64,000 bases of DNA from Candidatus Njordarchaeum guaymasense. GTDB lineage: Archaea; Asgardarchaeota; Njordarchaeia; Njordarchaeales; Njordarchaeaceae. Made by a program: the position numbers and the translations under genes. Under the pieces are notes generated by a model. It did no database searches. It saw nothing but the letters and a program-made list of their open reading frames with translations, and was not told where the DNA came from. Each line of letters begins with the position of its first letter. The stretch's first letter is position 1. Location: assembly GCA_030587605.1 (NCBI GenBank), contig JAUQYT010000196.1, positions 1-64,000 on the forward strand. The letters are read 5' to 3'. Below, piece by piece: positions 8,854 to 18,240 of this stretch.

Positions 8854-9477
8854 ATGCCCGATGAAGAACCACTGCACGAAAAAGAAGAAGAAGGAGAAGA
8901 AGAGCGGCTGGCACCTCAACTAGAGGAGATAGAGAAGGGAGAAGTGCCGATACTTGAGAAACCAAAAGCTTTCCTCTCCAACTCTGACGCAATTATCAAG
9001 AAAGACGTTGACACAATTCACACCAGGGGTTTCTACGGAACTAAGCAGAACGACGGCACTCTGAGACTCTCACCAGTGGAAACGATGTTCTTGCTAGAGA
9101 GAAACAAGATTGAATTGGTTGATGAGAAAACTGAAGTTCAGGTAGGCCTCTACGAGTATTTGCAGAGACTACATGAAGGATCCCCCGAACTCTGGACTCA
9201 CTATCTGATCTACAGAGATCTGAGGAGTAGAGGGTATACAGTGAAGGAGGGGCTCAGCGAAGAGATCCCTTTTAGGATCTACCCGAGGGGAAGTGAGATC
9301 GGCAAAGACACCTCAAAATACTTGATTTACATAGTAAAGGAGGGGGTGCCGATAGAGTTAACTAAACTCGACAAAGCTACTACAACGGCAAAAGGAGTTG
9401 GAAAGAAACTGATACTCGCCGTCCTCAATAGGCAGGGGGAACCCACATACTACCAGGTTTCACAAGTAAGTATCTGA
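8854..9477 (+). CDS. endA: tRNA-splicing endonuclease-like protein (EndA), catalytic His replaced by Thr
   Basis: EndA cuts bulge-helix-bulge introns out of tRNA and rRNA precursors. After an acidic, low-complexity N-terminus (1-35) the protein carries the EndA N-domain and the catalytic-fold C-domain: HYLIYRDLRSRGYTVKEG, FRIYPRG and KKLILAVLNRQGEPTYYQV. The catalytic Tyr (Y143 in FRIYPRG) and Lys (K184 or K185) are present. At the place where active subunits have GxHSxYLV this protein has KDTSKYLIY, so T153 stands where His is expected. It may be the structural subunit of an alpha2-beta2 enzyme with a catalytic partner elsewhere, or an altered active site. All six tRNAs in the window carry introns, so the cell needs this activity heavily. 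Confidence 0.88.
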   Translation: MPDEEPLHEKEEEGEEERLAPQLEEIEKGEVPILEKPKAFLSNSDAIIKKDVDTIHTRGFYGTKQNDGTLRLSPVETMFLLERNKIELVDEKTEVQVGLYEYLQRLHEGSPELWTHYLIYRDLRSRGYTVKEGLSEEIPFRIYPRGSEIGKDTSKYLIYIVKEGVPIELTKLDKATTTAKGVGKKLILAVLNRQGEPTYYQVSQVSI

Positions 9478-9503
9478 GACACACGTTGTACCATTCTCGA
9501 GCA

Positions 9504-10637
9504 CTACTTTTTAGGAATGAATGACGCAGGCATTTTGATGACTTCTGCCTTTGCCAGCCGCTCCCTAATCTTAACTGCAACGATCATACCTTTCTTTGCG
9601 TATTTCGTCCTCAAATAACCTACGGCGATCCCCTTCTGAAGAACAGGAGAATACGAACCACTTGTAACTTGACCGGCTACCTTTCCTCCTCGAAGGATCT
9701 CATAACCACTTCTCGGAATCCCCCTATCTAGGAGAACTAGCCCGATTCTCAAGCGCTTCAAGCCTTCCCTTCTTTGTCGTAGGAGAGCGCTCCTGCCTAC
9801 AAATGACTTCTTCCTGAACTTGACGAAGAATCTCAACCTAGCTTCAAGCGGTGTAGTATGTTCATCAATATCCTCACCGTAAAGGGGCATACCTGCCTCC
9901 AACCTGAGCGTATCCCTACATCCAAGTCCACATGGCACTATCCCAAACTCCTCCCCTGCCTCCAAGATGGCCTCGAACAATTGAACGGCCTTACCTGACT
10001 CTTGGAGCGGAACATTGAATTGACTCACCTCGAAACCGTCTTCACCTGTATACCCCGTCCGAGAGATGAGAACATCAAACCCGTTAAGTTTAGTCTTATT
10101 ATTGCCGAATCGAGGAATTTCCGCAAGTTTCGCGTCAGTCAGTTTCTGCAAAGTTGCTTCAGCATTTCGTCCTTGAACAGCAAACATGGGGGTACTATCT
10201 GAAACATCCTCAACTACCACATCGTACCTTGCGCTACGCTTTAAAAGCCAGTTGAGGTCTTTCTCCCTGTTCGACGCGTTTACGACGACGTAGAACTCGT
10301 GGCGATCATATCTATATATAAACAGATCGTCAATAATGCCACCATCACGATTACACATTAAAGTGTAGTACGAAGATCTAGATCGTAGGCGCGCAAGATC
10401 ATTTGTAGTCAAATGATTCAAGAAACGACGAGACTGTGAGCCAGTCACTCTGATGCGGCCCATGTGAGTTATGTCAAAAGCACCAACAGAGTTCCTCACG
10501 GCCATATGTTCTGAAATGGTACCAGTTCTCTCATACCAAACGGGCATGTGAAAACCAGCGAAAACAATCATACGCCCTTCATGTGAAACATGCCAGTTGT
10601 AAAGGTGAGTTTTCCGAGGTTCCCTCTGCTGAGACAA
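9504..10637 (-). CDS. gcvT: glycine cleavage system T protein (aminomethyltransferase) family
   Basis: GcvT moves the methylene group from the aminomethyl-lipoyl H protein to tetrahydrofolate or a related pterin, releasing ammonia. The sequence has the expected opening THLYNWHVSHEGRMIVFAGF, the VGAFDITHMGRIRVTG block, CNRDGGIIDDL, ISRTGYTGEDGFEV and CGLGCRDTLRLEAGMPLYG. Length is about 377 residues. Frames further upstream add a hydrophobic run unlike the family, so I start at TTG 10637; GTG 10646 and TTG 10649 are close alternatives. A TATA-like CTATTAATAA lies at 10670-10679. No gcvH or gcvP is nearby; glyA is at 36.6 kb and would share the one-carbon pool. Confidence 0.9.
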   Translation of the reverse strand: MSQQREPRKTHLYNWHVSHEGRMIVFAGFHMPVWYERTGTISEHMAVRNSVGAFDITHMGRIRVTGSQSRRFLNHLTTNDLARLRSRSSYYTLMCNRDGGIIDDLFIYRYDRHEFYVVVNASNREKDLNWLLKRSARYDVVVEDVSDSTPMFAVQGRNAEATLQKLTDAKLAEIPRFGNNKTKLNGFDVLISRTGYTGEDGFEVSQFNVPLQESGKAVQLFEAILEAGEEFGIVPCGLGCRDTLRLEAGMPLYGEDIDEHTTPLEARLRFFVKFRKKSFVGRSALLRQRREGLKRLRIGLVLLDRGIPRSGYEILRGGKVAGQVTSGSYSPVLQKGIAVGYLRTKYAKKGMIVAVKIRERLAKAEVIKMPASFIPKK

Positions 10638-10834
10638 GAGAATCACCAATATTAAAGCCCTAGAATTAGTTATTAATAGTTTCTCACAACTCTCATCCAA
10701 TAAATCAAGCTCACTTCACTGTGAAGGTGAAGACAAAGAATAAACTAAAACATGCGAACGTCCATCAAACATCATTACCTAATAAGAACCCTTTGGACAT
10801 AGGCGAGCACCAATCTCAAAAGGAGGAGATAACG

Positions 10835-11629
10835 TTGGAGCTATTCCCAATACATACAGACGTAATCGGAATAAATGACGACGTAACCAAAAGAATTCTT
10901 GAAGCACTAGAGAAAGAGAGACTCAGAATAGAGAATAACGACATCTTGGCAATAACTTCAAAGGTGATTTCTGTATCAGAAGGACGAATCATTGAATTGA
11001 ACAAAGTTGTTCCTTCGAGAACAGCCTACAGAATGTCCACCAAGTACCATATAATACCTGAGATATGTGAACTCATCATAAGAGAAGCAGACGCCGTAAT
11101 TGGTGGGATAGATGGAGTCATGCTGACCTTGAAGAATAATGTTCTCATAGCGAACGCAGGAATCGACAAGAAGAACGCTGGTCCAGGTAAGGTTGTTCTA
11201 CACCCAACCAATTCGTCTAAGGCGGCAGAACAAGTAAGGGAGAGGGTACTGGAGATATCGGGGAAAAAGATAGGCGTAATCATAACCGATAGCCGTACGC
11301 AACCACTTAGAATAGGAACGATAGGAATAGCTCTTGGAGTCAGCGGATTTGAACCGATCATAGACGAAAGAGGAAAACCTGATCTATTTGGTAGACCATT
11401 ACAGGTCACGAGAAGAGCGTTAGCAGACGAACTAGCTGCGGCTGCCGAAATCTTGATGGGTGAAACAAGCGAACGTGTGCCAGCCGTCCTAATCAGGGAC
11501 GCGCCAGTCACCCTTAACTGCAAAACGACCTCGTCCAAAGAATTACATGTTCCACCAGATGAATGCTTCTATTCAAGAATCCTCCCAACGTGGAAGAGAG
11601 CCTGCAAAACGAGTGCCAGCAGAAAGTGA
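10835..11629 (+). CDS. cofE: coenzyme F420:L-glutamate ligase
   Basis: CofE adds L-glutamate residues to F420-0 using GTP, completing the deazaflavin cofactor F420. Recognisable blocks are DILAITSKVISVSEGRI, IIREADAVIGGIDGVMLTLKNN, IANAGIDKKNAGPGKVVLHP, GVIITDSRTQPLRIGTIGIA and GRPLQVTRRALADELAAAAE. A GTG at 10721 would add 38 residues foreign to the family. The TTG at 10835, 6-8 bases after AAAGGAGGAG, gives 264 residues and starts at the family's usual point (LELFPIHTDVIGI). No other F420 gene is present. The protein implies F420-dependent chemistry in this organism. Confidence 0.92.
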   Translation: MELFPIHTDVIGINDDVTKRILEALEKERLRIENNDILAITSKVISVSEGRIIELNKVVPSRTAYRMSTKYHIIPEICELIIREADAVIGGIDGVMLTLKNNVLIANAGIDKKNAGPGKVVLHPTNSSKAAEQVRERVLEISGKKIGVIITDSRTQPLRIGTIGIALGVSGFEPIIDERGKPDLFGRPLQVTRRALADELAAAAEILMGETSERVPAVLIRDAPVTLNCKTTSSKELHVPPDECFYSRILPTWKRACKTSASRK

Positions 11630-11706
11630 CTTGGTGAGCCTCACTCGAGAGAAGGTTAAGTGGATCATACGATGAGGTGTACTGAGAAAAGAGGTGCCTC
11701 AACAGG

Positions 11707-13812
11707 TTGGGCAGTAAGAATGGCTTCAAATTGATCATCGCAGAGAAACCCGATGCTGCTATGCGCATCGCTACTGCCCTAGGTCAAAGCACTATGAGCA
11801 GGCCTAAGAGGGGCGAACTACCACTCTATGAGATCGTGAGGAACGGCGATAGAATAAGAGTAATGGCGGCACTAGGGCACCTCTACACACTGAGGCAATC
11901 TGGAAAAGGTTGGGATTACCCAGTCCTCGAAATGGAATGGGCTCCAAAATACAAGGTTGAGAAGTCAGCAAGGAACACTGAACTATTCATAAAGAAATTC
12001 CGTGAACTCTCATTGGGCGCTGAGTCCTTCTTCGTGGCAACAGATTATGACATTGAAGGGGAGACAATAGCATACTGCATACTTAAGTACGCTTGTGGCG
12101 AGCAGGCGCTTAACAAGGCTCAAAGAATGAAATTCTCCACCCTAACAGATAAGGAACTAATCGGCGCATATGAAAACCCATTACCAAAAGTCGATTTCCG
12201 AATGGCGGAAGCCGGTGAAACAAGGCATAAGGTTGACTGGCTATTCGGTATAAACATCTCACGAGCACTAATACTTGCTGTGAAACGCGCCGTGGGCAAA
12301 TACAGAACTCTAAGTACGGGACGCGTTCAGGGACCAACACTTACATTCGTAGCCAACAGAGAAACTGCAATAAGAAGCTTCGTACCGACACCATATTGGA
12401 CAATCGATGGAAGGGCGGAGATTGAGGGGAAATCCTACCCTCTCGCATACTCAAAGGACAAGGTACCCACAAAAAATGAAGCCATACAAGTCCACACACA
12501 CTGCTTGAATAAGAAAGGTCAGATTAAAGAGATAGCAAAGAAGCATGTCAGGAATCTGCCTCCATATCCATTTGACCTAGGTTCGCTTCAAACAGAAGCC
12601 TATAGGCTGTTCGGTTTTACACCCAGTAGAACACTATCGATAGCCGAAAGACTATACCTGGCCGCGTTAATCTCATACCCAAGAACAGGCAGCCAAAGGA
12701 TTCCGCCATCACTTGACGCGAAGGGTATTCTTAGATCATTGGCGCAGCTTGCACAGTACCGGTCACTGGCAACAGCTCTGGCTGAAAAAGAGAAGCTGAT
12801 TCCGAACCAAGGAAAGAAGGATGACCCAGCTCATCCGCCTGTAACCCCAACAGGAACTTTGCCTCCGAAGGATGGACTCTCAGAACCCGAGAGAAAGGTC
12901 TACGATCTAGTTGTAAGGAGATTCATGGCTATCTACGGTGATCCAAGCATAAGCGAGAGCATAAAGGCATCAGTGGATGTTGACAGTGAGATTTTTCACC
13001 TAAGGGGGAGGAGAACAGTTGAAAAAGGTTGGACCAAGTTCTATGAGCCCTATTTCAGAACCGAGGAAATCTCATTGCCTGAGATAAGAAAAGGGCAAAT
13101 CATAGATAACATTAAGGTATCTGTCGAGGAGAAGTTCACCAACCCACCTCCCAGGTACAATCCAAGTACATTGCTTAGACTTATGGAAGAGCAAGGAATT
13201 GGAACTAAAGCAACACGTGCAGAGACAATAGATACGTTATCCCGGCGTGGCTACGTCACAGGCGAGCGTATTACCATGACAGAACTCGGTTTGACCGTGA
13301 TTGACATCTTGAAAGACTATTCACCACAAGTGTTGTCCGTGGAGATGACGCGTCAACTAGAGCAAGACATGGAAAGAATACAGTTCGGCGAACTTAGAGG
13401 AGAGCAAGTACTCTCGAAGGCTGTAGATTTCTTGAAGCCTGTGCTCGGAAAATTCAAAGAAATGGAGAAGATCATTGGTATAGCCCTTGACGAAGCCTTG
13501 CAGACAGTCGCAAGGAAATCGAAAACGGTTGGAGCCTGTCCTGTCTGTCAGACTGGGAAGCTAGTTGTCATAAGATCTAGGATGACAGGAAAAAGATTCA
13601 TAGGTTGCACCAATTACCGAAAAGGACAATGCAAATTTAGTGCCCCGATGCCCCAAAGAGGAGAACTCGAGACCACAGAGAAGAAATGTCAAGTATGCGG
13701 TTTCCCCATGATTATCGTAAGAACTAAGGGTAGGCGACCATGGCAGCTATGCATTAACACTAAGTGCGAAAGAAACCCGATCAGCAGATTGAAACCGACA
13801 AACAAAGAATGA
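11707..13812 (+). CDS. topA: type IA DNA topoisomerase (archaeal TopA/Top3 type)
   Basis: This enzyme relaxes or decatenates DNA by single-strand passage. It has an N-terminal Toprim domain (KLIIAEKPDAAMRIA, then ATDYDIEGETIAY), the type IA core with the active-site Tyr at about residue 324 (ISYPRTGSQRIP), the LMEEQGIGTKATRAETID motif, and two C-terminal zinc ribbons (CPVCQTGKL with FIGCTNYRKGQC; CQVCGFPM with CINTKC). Length is 701 residues. The start is TTG 11707. There is no helicase domain, so it is not reverse gyrase. Confidence 0.95.
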   Translation: MGSKNGFKLIIAEKPDAAMRIATALGQSTMSRPKRGELPLYEIVRNGDRIRVMAALGHLYTLRQSGKGWDYPVLEMEWAPKYKVEKSARNTELFIKKFRELSLGAESFFVATDYDIEGETIAYCILKYACGEQALNKAQRMKFSTLTDKELIGAYENPLPKVDFRMAEAGETRHKVDWLFGINISRALILAVKRAVGKYRTLSTGRVQGPTLTFVANRETAIRSFVPTPYWTIDGRAEIEGKSYPLAYSKDKVPTKNEAIQVHTHCLNKKGQIKEIAKKHVRNLPPYPFDLGSLQTEAYRLFGFTPSRTLSIAERLYLAALISYPRTGSQRIPPSLDAKGILRSLAQLAQYRSLATALAEKEKLIPNQGKKDDPAHPPVTPTGTLPPKDGLSEPERKVYDLVVRRFMAIYGDPSISESIKASVDVDSEIFHLRGRRTVEKGWTKFYEPYFRTEEISLPEIRKGQIIDNIKVSVEEKFTNPPPRYNPSTLLRLMEEQGIGTKATRAETIDTLSRRGYVTGERITMTELGLTVIDILKDYSPQVLSVEMTRQLEQDMERIQFGELRGEQVLSKAVDFLKPVLGKFKEMEKIIGIALDEALQTVARKSKTVGACPVCQTGKLVVIRSRMTGKRFIGCTNYRKGQCKFSAPMPQRGELETTEKKCQVCGFPMIIVRTKGRRPWQLCINTKCERNPISRLKPTNKE

Positions 13813-13845
13813 TCTTTTGATCCTTACGGTCACCGAATCTTGGCC

Positions 13846-14112
13846 TCAGAGTCTTTCAGTCTCACCTACCTCAAGCAGATATTTGGCCACCTCAGTCACC
13901 CATTCTCCCGAGTTAGGGTTTCTGATGAGTAGTTGAAGATATTCCTCCTTGGTGAGTGAGCCATAGGCACTAACCCATACCTTGTAGTGCTCCCGGATCT
14001 TGTCCAGAGCCGCCTTATGAGAAGGACAGAGTGACCCGCCACGAATTTCGTGGTCTGCTTCTCCTTGACAGACTGGACATGACAAATAGTTATGTTTAGT
14101 CTCATGATTCAT
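13846..14112 (-). CDS. small zinc-ribbon protein, conserved-looking hypothetical
   Basis: An 88-residue protein starting MNHETKHNYL. Two metal-binding pairs are visible: CPVCQGEADH and CPSH about 15 residues later, followed by a charged helical region (KEEYLQLLIRNPNSGEWVTEVAKYL). I chose ATG 14112 because the additional 39 upstream residues look non-coding and AAGGTG lies 7-9 bases before this ATG. A TATA box (TTTATAAAT) is at 14181-14190. Function is unknown; nucleic-acid or protein binding is a guess from the zinc ribbon. Confidence 0.65.
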   Translation of the reverse strand: MNHETKHNYLSCPVCQGEADHEIRGGSLCPSHKAALDKIREHYKVWVSAYGSLTKEEYLQLLIRNPNSGEWVTEVAKYLLEVGETERL

Positions 14113-14240
14113 GAGCAGCACCTTCTCTGCTTGCCCACTTGTGTACATGCGATTGGGAGAAAATCCTAATGTTACAGCAGATTTATAAACTTCACCAAGC
14201 AATGACTTGCAACTAATCGAGCAAGACACGGAGGGAGCGG

Positions 14241-14669
14241 TTGAACATGGTCCGAGTCTGGTGGCCCAAGTTCATCAGGAAACCGAGGGTTAGGCTCACA
14301 AAGCCAAGCTTGAAGATGCCCAACAAACCCTCGTCCTCTACCGTATTCATCCTAACACTCATATTCGTCTTGGTTGTTTTTGGCGGCGGAATCTGGGATA
14401 TTGTCTATAGAGACAGGGTGCGGTCATTGGGAGCCAGCTCCACCAACCAACCGGTGTTGATATACCCTGGGCTCGACAGCCAGTTTCTCATTGAGGGTGT
14501 TGTTGCCAGTATCTTCATCTTCATCGGGTTTATGGGCTTCATTGTGATGTACCAGAGTACTCGCCATGTGTATAGGCCAAACTACGCAAGGTTACTGCTG
14601 GTCTCGGGAATAGCCCTAGTTCTTGCTTCATACATTCTGACGACTGTAATGCTAAACGCAAAGTTCTAG
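14241..14669 (+). CDS. three-helix membrane protein, possibly OST3/OST6-like
   Basis: A 142-residue protein with a basic N-terminus (about 1-28) and three hydrophobic segments: TVFILTLIFVLVVFGGGIW, GVVASIFIFIGFMGFIVMYQ and LLLVSGIALVLASYILTTVM. The spacing of the last two helices and the conserved look of MYQSTRHVYRPNYARLLL recall small archaeal proteins annotated as oligosaccharyltransferase OST3/OST6-like subunits. That link is weak. It is divergent from the zinc-ribbon gene. An in-frame ATG sits at 14247 as an alternative start. Confidence 0.6.
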   Translation: MNMVRVWWPKFIRKPRVRLTKPSLKMPNKPSSSTVFILTLIFVLVVFGGGIWDIVYRDRVRSLGASSTNQPVLIYPGLDSQFLIEGVVASIFIFIGFMGFIVMYQSTRHVYRPNYARLLLVSGIALVLASYILTTVMLNAKF

Positions 14670-14714
14670 TGCTTCCAATACCGAAGATGGGTCTTCTTTC
14701 GGTGTGAGACCTTC

Positions 14715-15269
14715 TCACCACGGGACTTTCTTAAGTCCAATAAGGTAGCTAACTATGTTCGCCGCCAGGTGTATTAGAGGGGTTAGAATAAACAATATTA
14801 TCGCGTACTCCACTTGAAATGGGAATGAGAAGGATACGAGTATGAGAGCGCCAACCAGAAAGGTAAGCTGATCTAGCAGAGGCGCAGGCGCCCCTCTTCT
14901 TGTCCCCATTCTTCGCTTTATGAATGAGCCGAGTAAGTCCCCTAAGAGTGCACCCAGAGAGATAAGGAACGCTCGAAAAGGTACATACTGAAGGGTCACA
15001 ACTGAAATAGCCGAAAGCTCTGTCAGATTTCTCAGATTGTCGATAACCCAGCTAGAAATGAAAGCCTCGAAGACACCCGTAAGGGTGCCCGCTATTAAGC
15101 CTCCCCCAAGACCCCTAAACGTTTTTCCATCTCCAAAGAGTCTACGTCCATCAACGAAATTTCTACCCAAGTCTATCGGCGTTCCTCCGCCAACAAGCAC
15201 TGGTATAGCGTTCGCGACATAAGCAGGAAAGATAAACCAAAGAGATAATGCAACTGTAAGGATGTCCAT
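14715..15269 (-). CDS. carS: CDP-archaeol synthase
   Basis: CarS transfers CMP from CTP to unsaturated archaetidic acid, making the activated precursor of archaeal polar lipids. The protein is an integral membrane enzyme with about five helices. The diagnostic motifs are DGKTFRGLGGGLIAG and LGDLLGSFIKRR followed by PLLDQL. I start at ATG 15269 (MDILTVALSLWF); ATG 15278 and TTG 15299 lie just upstream. It is followed closely upstream by radB, and the two may be co-transcribed. Confidence 0.93.
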   Translation of the reverse strand: MDILTVALSLWFIFPAYVANAIPVLVGGGTPIDLGRNFVDGRRLFGDGKTFRGLGGGLIAGTLTGVFEAFISSWVIDNLRNLTELSAISVVTLQYVPFRAFLISLGALLGDLLGSFIKRRMGTRRGAPAPLLDQLTFLVGALILVSFSFPFQVEYAIILFILTPLIHLAANIVSYLIGLKKVPW

Positions 15270-15319
15270 TTTTGTCATCCCCGAAGTCCTCTGGGCCAAC
15301 TTATGTTAAGTTGTCCACG

Positions 15320-16003
15320 TCAAGAGACGCCTAGTTCGGTCAGTGAGAATTCTGCGGAAGAATCGGCGGGCCGCGAATAGTGTTTCTCTAGGATTGCTTT
15401 TCTACGCGGCAACTCGCCGAGCCTTTCAAGTCTTAATGACACCTTGCACCAAGGGTCAACAACTTGACCTGCTACTGGAACAGAATCTGCGTGTAAGTTT
15501 TGGAGAGCGCCTCCTCTGACCTGGTTAAGTATCATAGCTGCAACATCAGAGCGCTCCGCTACATGCAGTAGCACAGCCATTTGCCTACACAATTCCATAT
15601 TAATGTAAACATTTTCCTCTCGGTCAATACCAACGGAGTACCTGTAAAGGGATGCAACAGAGTCAAAGACGACCAGACGTACGCCTTCCTTGGCAAGTAT
15701 TTCAATTGAGTCGATGTTGTCAGACTGGGCTGTGAACGATCGAGGAGACAGAAGAAGGAAGCGCGACAGGTCGGGGCTTTTGAATCTAGACGAAATTTGA
15801 AGGAAGCGTCTTCTGGAGAATGAAGAATCCGCGTCGATGTAGACAACCTTCCAGCCCCGCGAAATACAGTTCAGGGCACATTGAAGTGCTATGGATGTTT
15901 TCCCTGAACCCGCAACGCCGTATATCTGTGTCAAGATACCACTCTCCACTCCCCCGCACAATAGATTGTCGATTGGCTCACACAACGTTTCAATGAACAC
16001 CAA
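15320..16003 (-). CDS. radB: RadB-type recombinase paralogue
   Basis: RadB is a short RadA paralogue that lacks the N-terminal helix-hairpin-helix domain and has weak or no strand-exchange activity of its own; it assists recombination. This 227-residue protein has Walker A GVAGSGKTS near residue 30, Walker B VRLVVFDSVASLYR and ILNQVRGG. The start is GTG 16003 (VFIETLCEPIDNLL). It lies about 117 bases downstream of the XPD-like helicase gene on the same strand, which suggests a repair operon. Confidence 0.88.
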   Translation of the reverse strand: MVFIETLCEPIDNLLCGGVESGILTQIYGVAGSGKTSIALQCALNCISRGWKVVYIDADSSFSRRRFLQISSRFKSPDLSRFLLLSPRSFTAQSDNIDSIEILAKEGVRLVVFDSVASLYRYSVGIDREENVYINMELCRQMAVLLHVAERSDVAAMILNQVRGGALQNLHADSVPVAGQVVDPWCKVSLRLERLGELPRRKAILEKHYSRPADSSAEFSLTELGVS

Positions 16004-16120
16004 GCTCTTGCCAACTCCAGGTAGATGCCGGAAGTTACGCTGATTAGTATAAGGGATCGGTAATCACCACGAATGCTAGCCCTGCTAGTGGGTATGGTCA
16101 GATCAACATAAAACGGTTCC

Positions 16121-18103
16121 TCAAATTCCTGGACTAATGTGACAACCATAGAAGCGTTCTAGCTCACGTGAGATCAGTCCGTCTTCATCTGGAAGAAGCT
16201 TATAAGATTCACGTATCCAAGAAGGCAGAAGAGAAGTACACGGGGGTCTCGCAAATCTATGATCCAAGAAAACGACCACACCCCTGTCGTCAACCGATCT
16301 GAAAGCCCTTCCAGCTGCTTGAGCAGCCTTTCTTACAGCGGGTACATTATAGCCGTATTCCTTGCCCTTTTTCGGGAATTTGCTCTCATAGTAATCGATG
16401 CTCGCAGTCACGCGTGGCGTTGGCCTAGCGTAGGGAACGCCTACAACAACAACGGTGCTTAGCAAATCACCCGGCAAGTCGAGTCCCTCGGAGTTCCTTC
16501 CACCTTGCACCCCAAGCAAAACCCCGCCGCCACTTGAAGCGCTTCTACGAAACAGTTCAATCAAAGCATCGTTCCTAGTAGACGTAGACTCAGACTCTTC
16601 GACAAATAGAGGTTTCTGTACGAGGTTCTTAAGACCTGCTTCCATCAACCCGCCAAGCACATCGTATGAAGCTACAAATACACCAGTATTGATAGGCGTG
16701 GAATTGACAGCTTCAGCTATCCTTGCTGAAAGCTTCTGATACATAGGTGAAGACCTCTTGCTAAGCGCTGTGGTAACGCCTTTGCATATTACAATCTTAA
16801 TGTTCTCCCTTGGGAATGGGGAGTCGAAGAGGTAACCCTTCGTGCCTTTTGGAAGTCCTACAACGTCAACATAGCATTCAATAGGTTCTAGAGTCCCTGA
16901 CATGCTGACGCTTGAGTGTACACTTGAGAGGACGTGTGAGGTCACTTGACCTGGATCAAGACAAACGATTTCCAGATAGGCCGGTCCAAAGCCAGTAGGC
17001 CTTCGACCACTTTTTCTTTTAGTCAAAACGTGAACATAATTCTCTCTAGCAGAAGTCTCTAACCATTTAATGAGAAAGCTAGCAACCCGATGGATGCTTG
17101 ACCTTGGCGGTCTACCTCTTTCGAGGAGAGAGAGTTTAATCGACTCTCCACATTCATGCAAGGAACCAAGAACACTCTCAAGTCTATTAGGTTCCATTCC
17201 ATGATCTTCGGCAATCCGTTTTAGCAGAATCGGAGCTGGAAGAGCAACCTCTCCTCCAGCAATATTCTGTTGGATGTCCTCGATCACTCTCCTAGTACTA
17301 GCGATAAACCTTCGAGCACTGGAGAACTTGAATTGCCCCGCTTCCGACTCCGCCCGCTTGAATGTCGAAGTACTTATCCTGTCACCGGCTAGACTGACCG
17401 CAATATCTGGAAGGTTGTGAGCCTCATCCAAGACTAGGATATACGAGGAAAGAGGGCGCTCAAAGCTCTTGATTATCGTGTGTCTGATCTCGTCGTGGAA
17501 GAGGTAGTTGTAGCTCATGGCGGCGACATCAACCTTACCAATAACAAGCTTACTCAACTCATAAGCGCAAACGTTGAGGTTTCTACATATTTCTGTAACC
17601 TCCCCGAATAATGTGGGTCTCGCTGTAATTCTCTTAAGCGCTTCTTCAACATCACTTCTCTTAGATCTGAGTTTCTCGTAGAAGTTACACAAGCCACGTT
17701 TCTTGAACTCACTGCATATCTCCATGGCGGTCCTGGCGTCGAGAGCATGGCTTGAAATCGCTTTGTTAAAACAGGCCTCTGATCTTCCACGTATCGAGAT
17801 CCCGCTTACGTGACTTCGCTCGCCGATCACCTTTAGTTCCTCGATTGCTCTGTCGCACTCCTTATGCGTTCGAGCAATGTAGAGTATCCTTAATCCGTTT
17901 CCTCTGACAAATGGCAAGGTGGCCGAGAGGACACCAACAGTCTTTCCAAGGCCACTTGCTGCAGCGACGGCAACATGTCTGCCCAGTTTGACCGCATCAT
18001 ATATTGCGTTTATGAATTCATCTTGATACCGTCGTATAGACACATAAGGAAAGTAAGTTGAAGGAAGAATGGACAATGTAAGCACCTGTGCTCTAATCAC
18101 CAT
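16121..18103 (-). CDS. xpd: XPD/Rad3-family DNA helicase
   Basis: A superfamily 2 helicase of the iron-sulfur XPD group, which unwinds DNA 5' to 3' in repair. Features are the Walker A region AAASGLGKTVG near residue 50, the IARTHKECDRA motif, the DEAH box LDEAHNLPDIA, and the C-terminal motifs SMSGTLEP and QAAGRAFRSVDDRGVVVFLDHRF. Cysteines between residues about 110 and 180 (CFNKA, EICSEF, GLCNFY, EICRNLNVCAYEL) could supply the 4Fe-4S cluster. Length of 660 residues is normal. The start is an ATG placed about 25 bases after a TATA box, so the message is likely leaderless. Confidence 0.93.
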   Translation of the reverse strand: MVIRAQVLTLSILPSTYFPYVSIRRYQDEFINAIYDAVKLGRHVAVAAASGLGKTVGVLSATLPFVRGNGLRILYIARTHKECDRAIEELKVIGERSHVSGISIRGRSEACFNKAISSHALDARTAMEICSEFKKRGLCNFYEKLRSKRSDVEEALKRITARPTLFGEVTEICRNLNVCAYELSKLVIGKVDVAAMSYNYLFHDEIRHTIIKSFERPLSSYILVLDEAHNLPDIAVSLAGDRISTSTFKRAESEAGQFKFSSARRFIASTRRVIEDIQQNIAGGEVALPAPILLKRIAEDHGMEPNRLESVLGSLHECGESIKLSLLERGRPPRSSIHRVASFLIKWLETSARENYVHVLTKRKSGRRPTGFGPAYLEIVCLDPGQVTSHVLSSVHSSVSMSGTLEPIECYVDVVGLPKGTKGYLFDSPFPRENIKIVICKGVTTALSKRSSPMYQKLSARIAEAVNSTPINTGVFVASYDVLGGLMEAGLKNLVQKPLFVEESESTSTRNDALIELFRRSASSGGGVLLGVQGGRNSEGLDLPGDLLSTVVVVGVPYARPTPRVTASIDYYESKFPKKGKEYGYNVPAVRKAAQAAGRAFRSVDDRGVVVFLDHRFARPPCTSLLPSWIRESYKLLPDEDGLISRELERFYGCHISPGI

Positions 18104-18120
18104 ACTGTTTACCCAAGGAT

Positions 18121-18130
18121 TATTATAATA
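18121..18130 (-). promoter_or_regulatory. TATA box of the XPD-like helicase gene
   Basis: The sequence TATTATAATA is centred about 23 bases upstream of the ATG at 18103. The spacing predicts transcription starting at or next to the start codon. Confidence 0.6.
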
Positions 18131-18240
18131 CCCTTCTAATCATATTTCATCAGTCTATGTGAAGCTCGCGGGCCAGACCAAGAGTTCAATGATCAAGCCT
18201 GAAATCTTTACCAGACTGCCAATCGGAATGTGAGTAGGGA

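Noticed and set aside
14241-14669. firm assignment as oligosaccharyltransferase OST3/OST6
   Set aside because: Only helix spacing and general look support it; no thioredoxin domain is present, so it is given as a possibility only.
15931-16149. 72-codon minus-strand frame between radB and the XPD-like gene
   Set aside because: It overlaps the radB start region in another frame and shows no family features.
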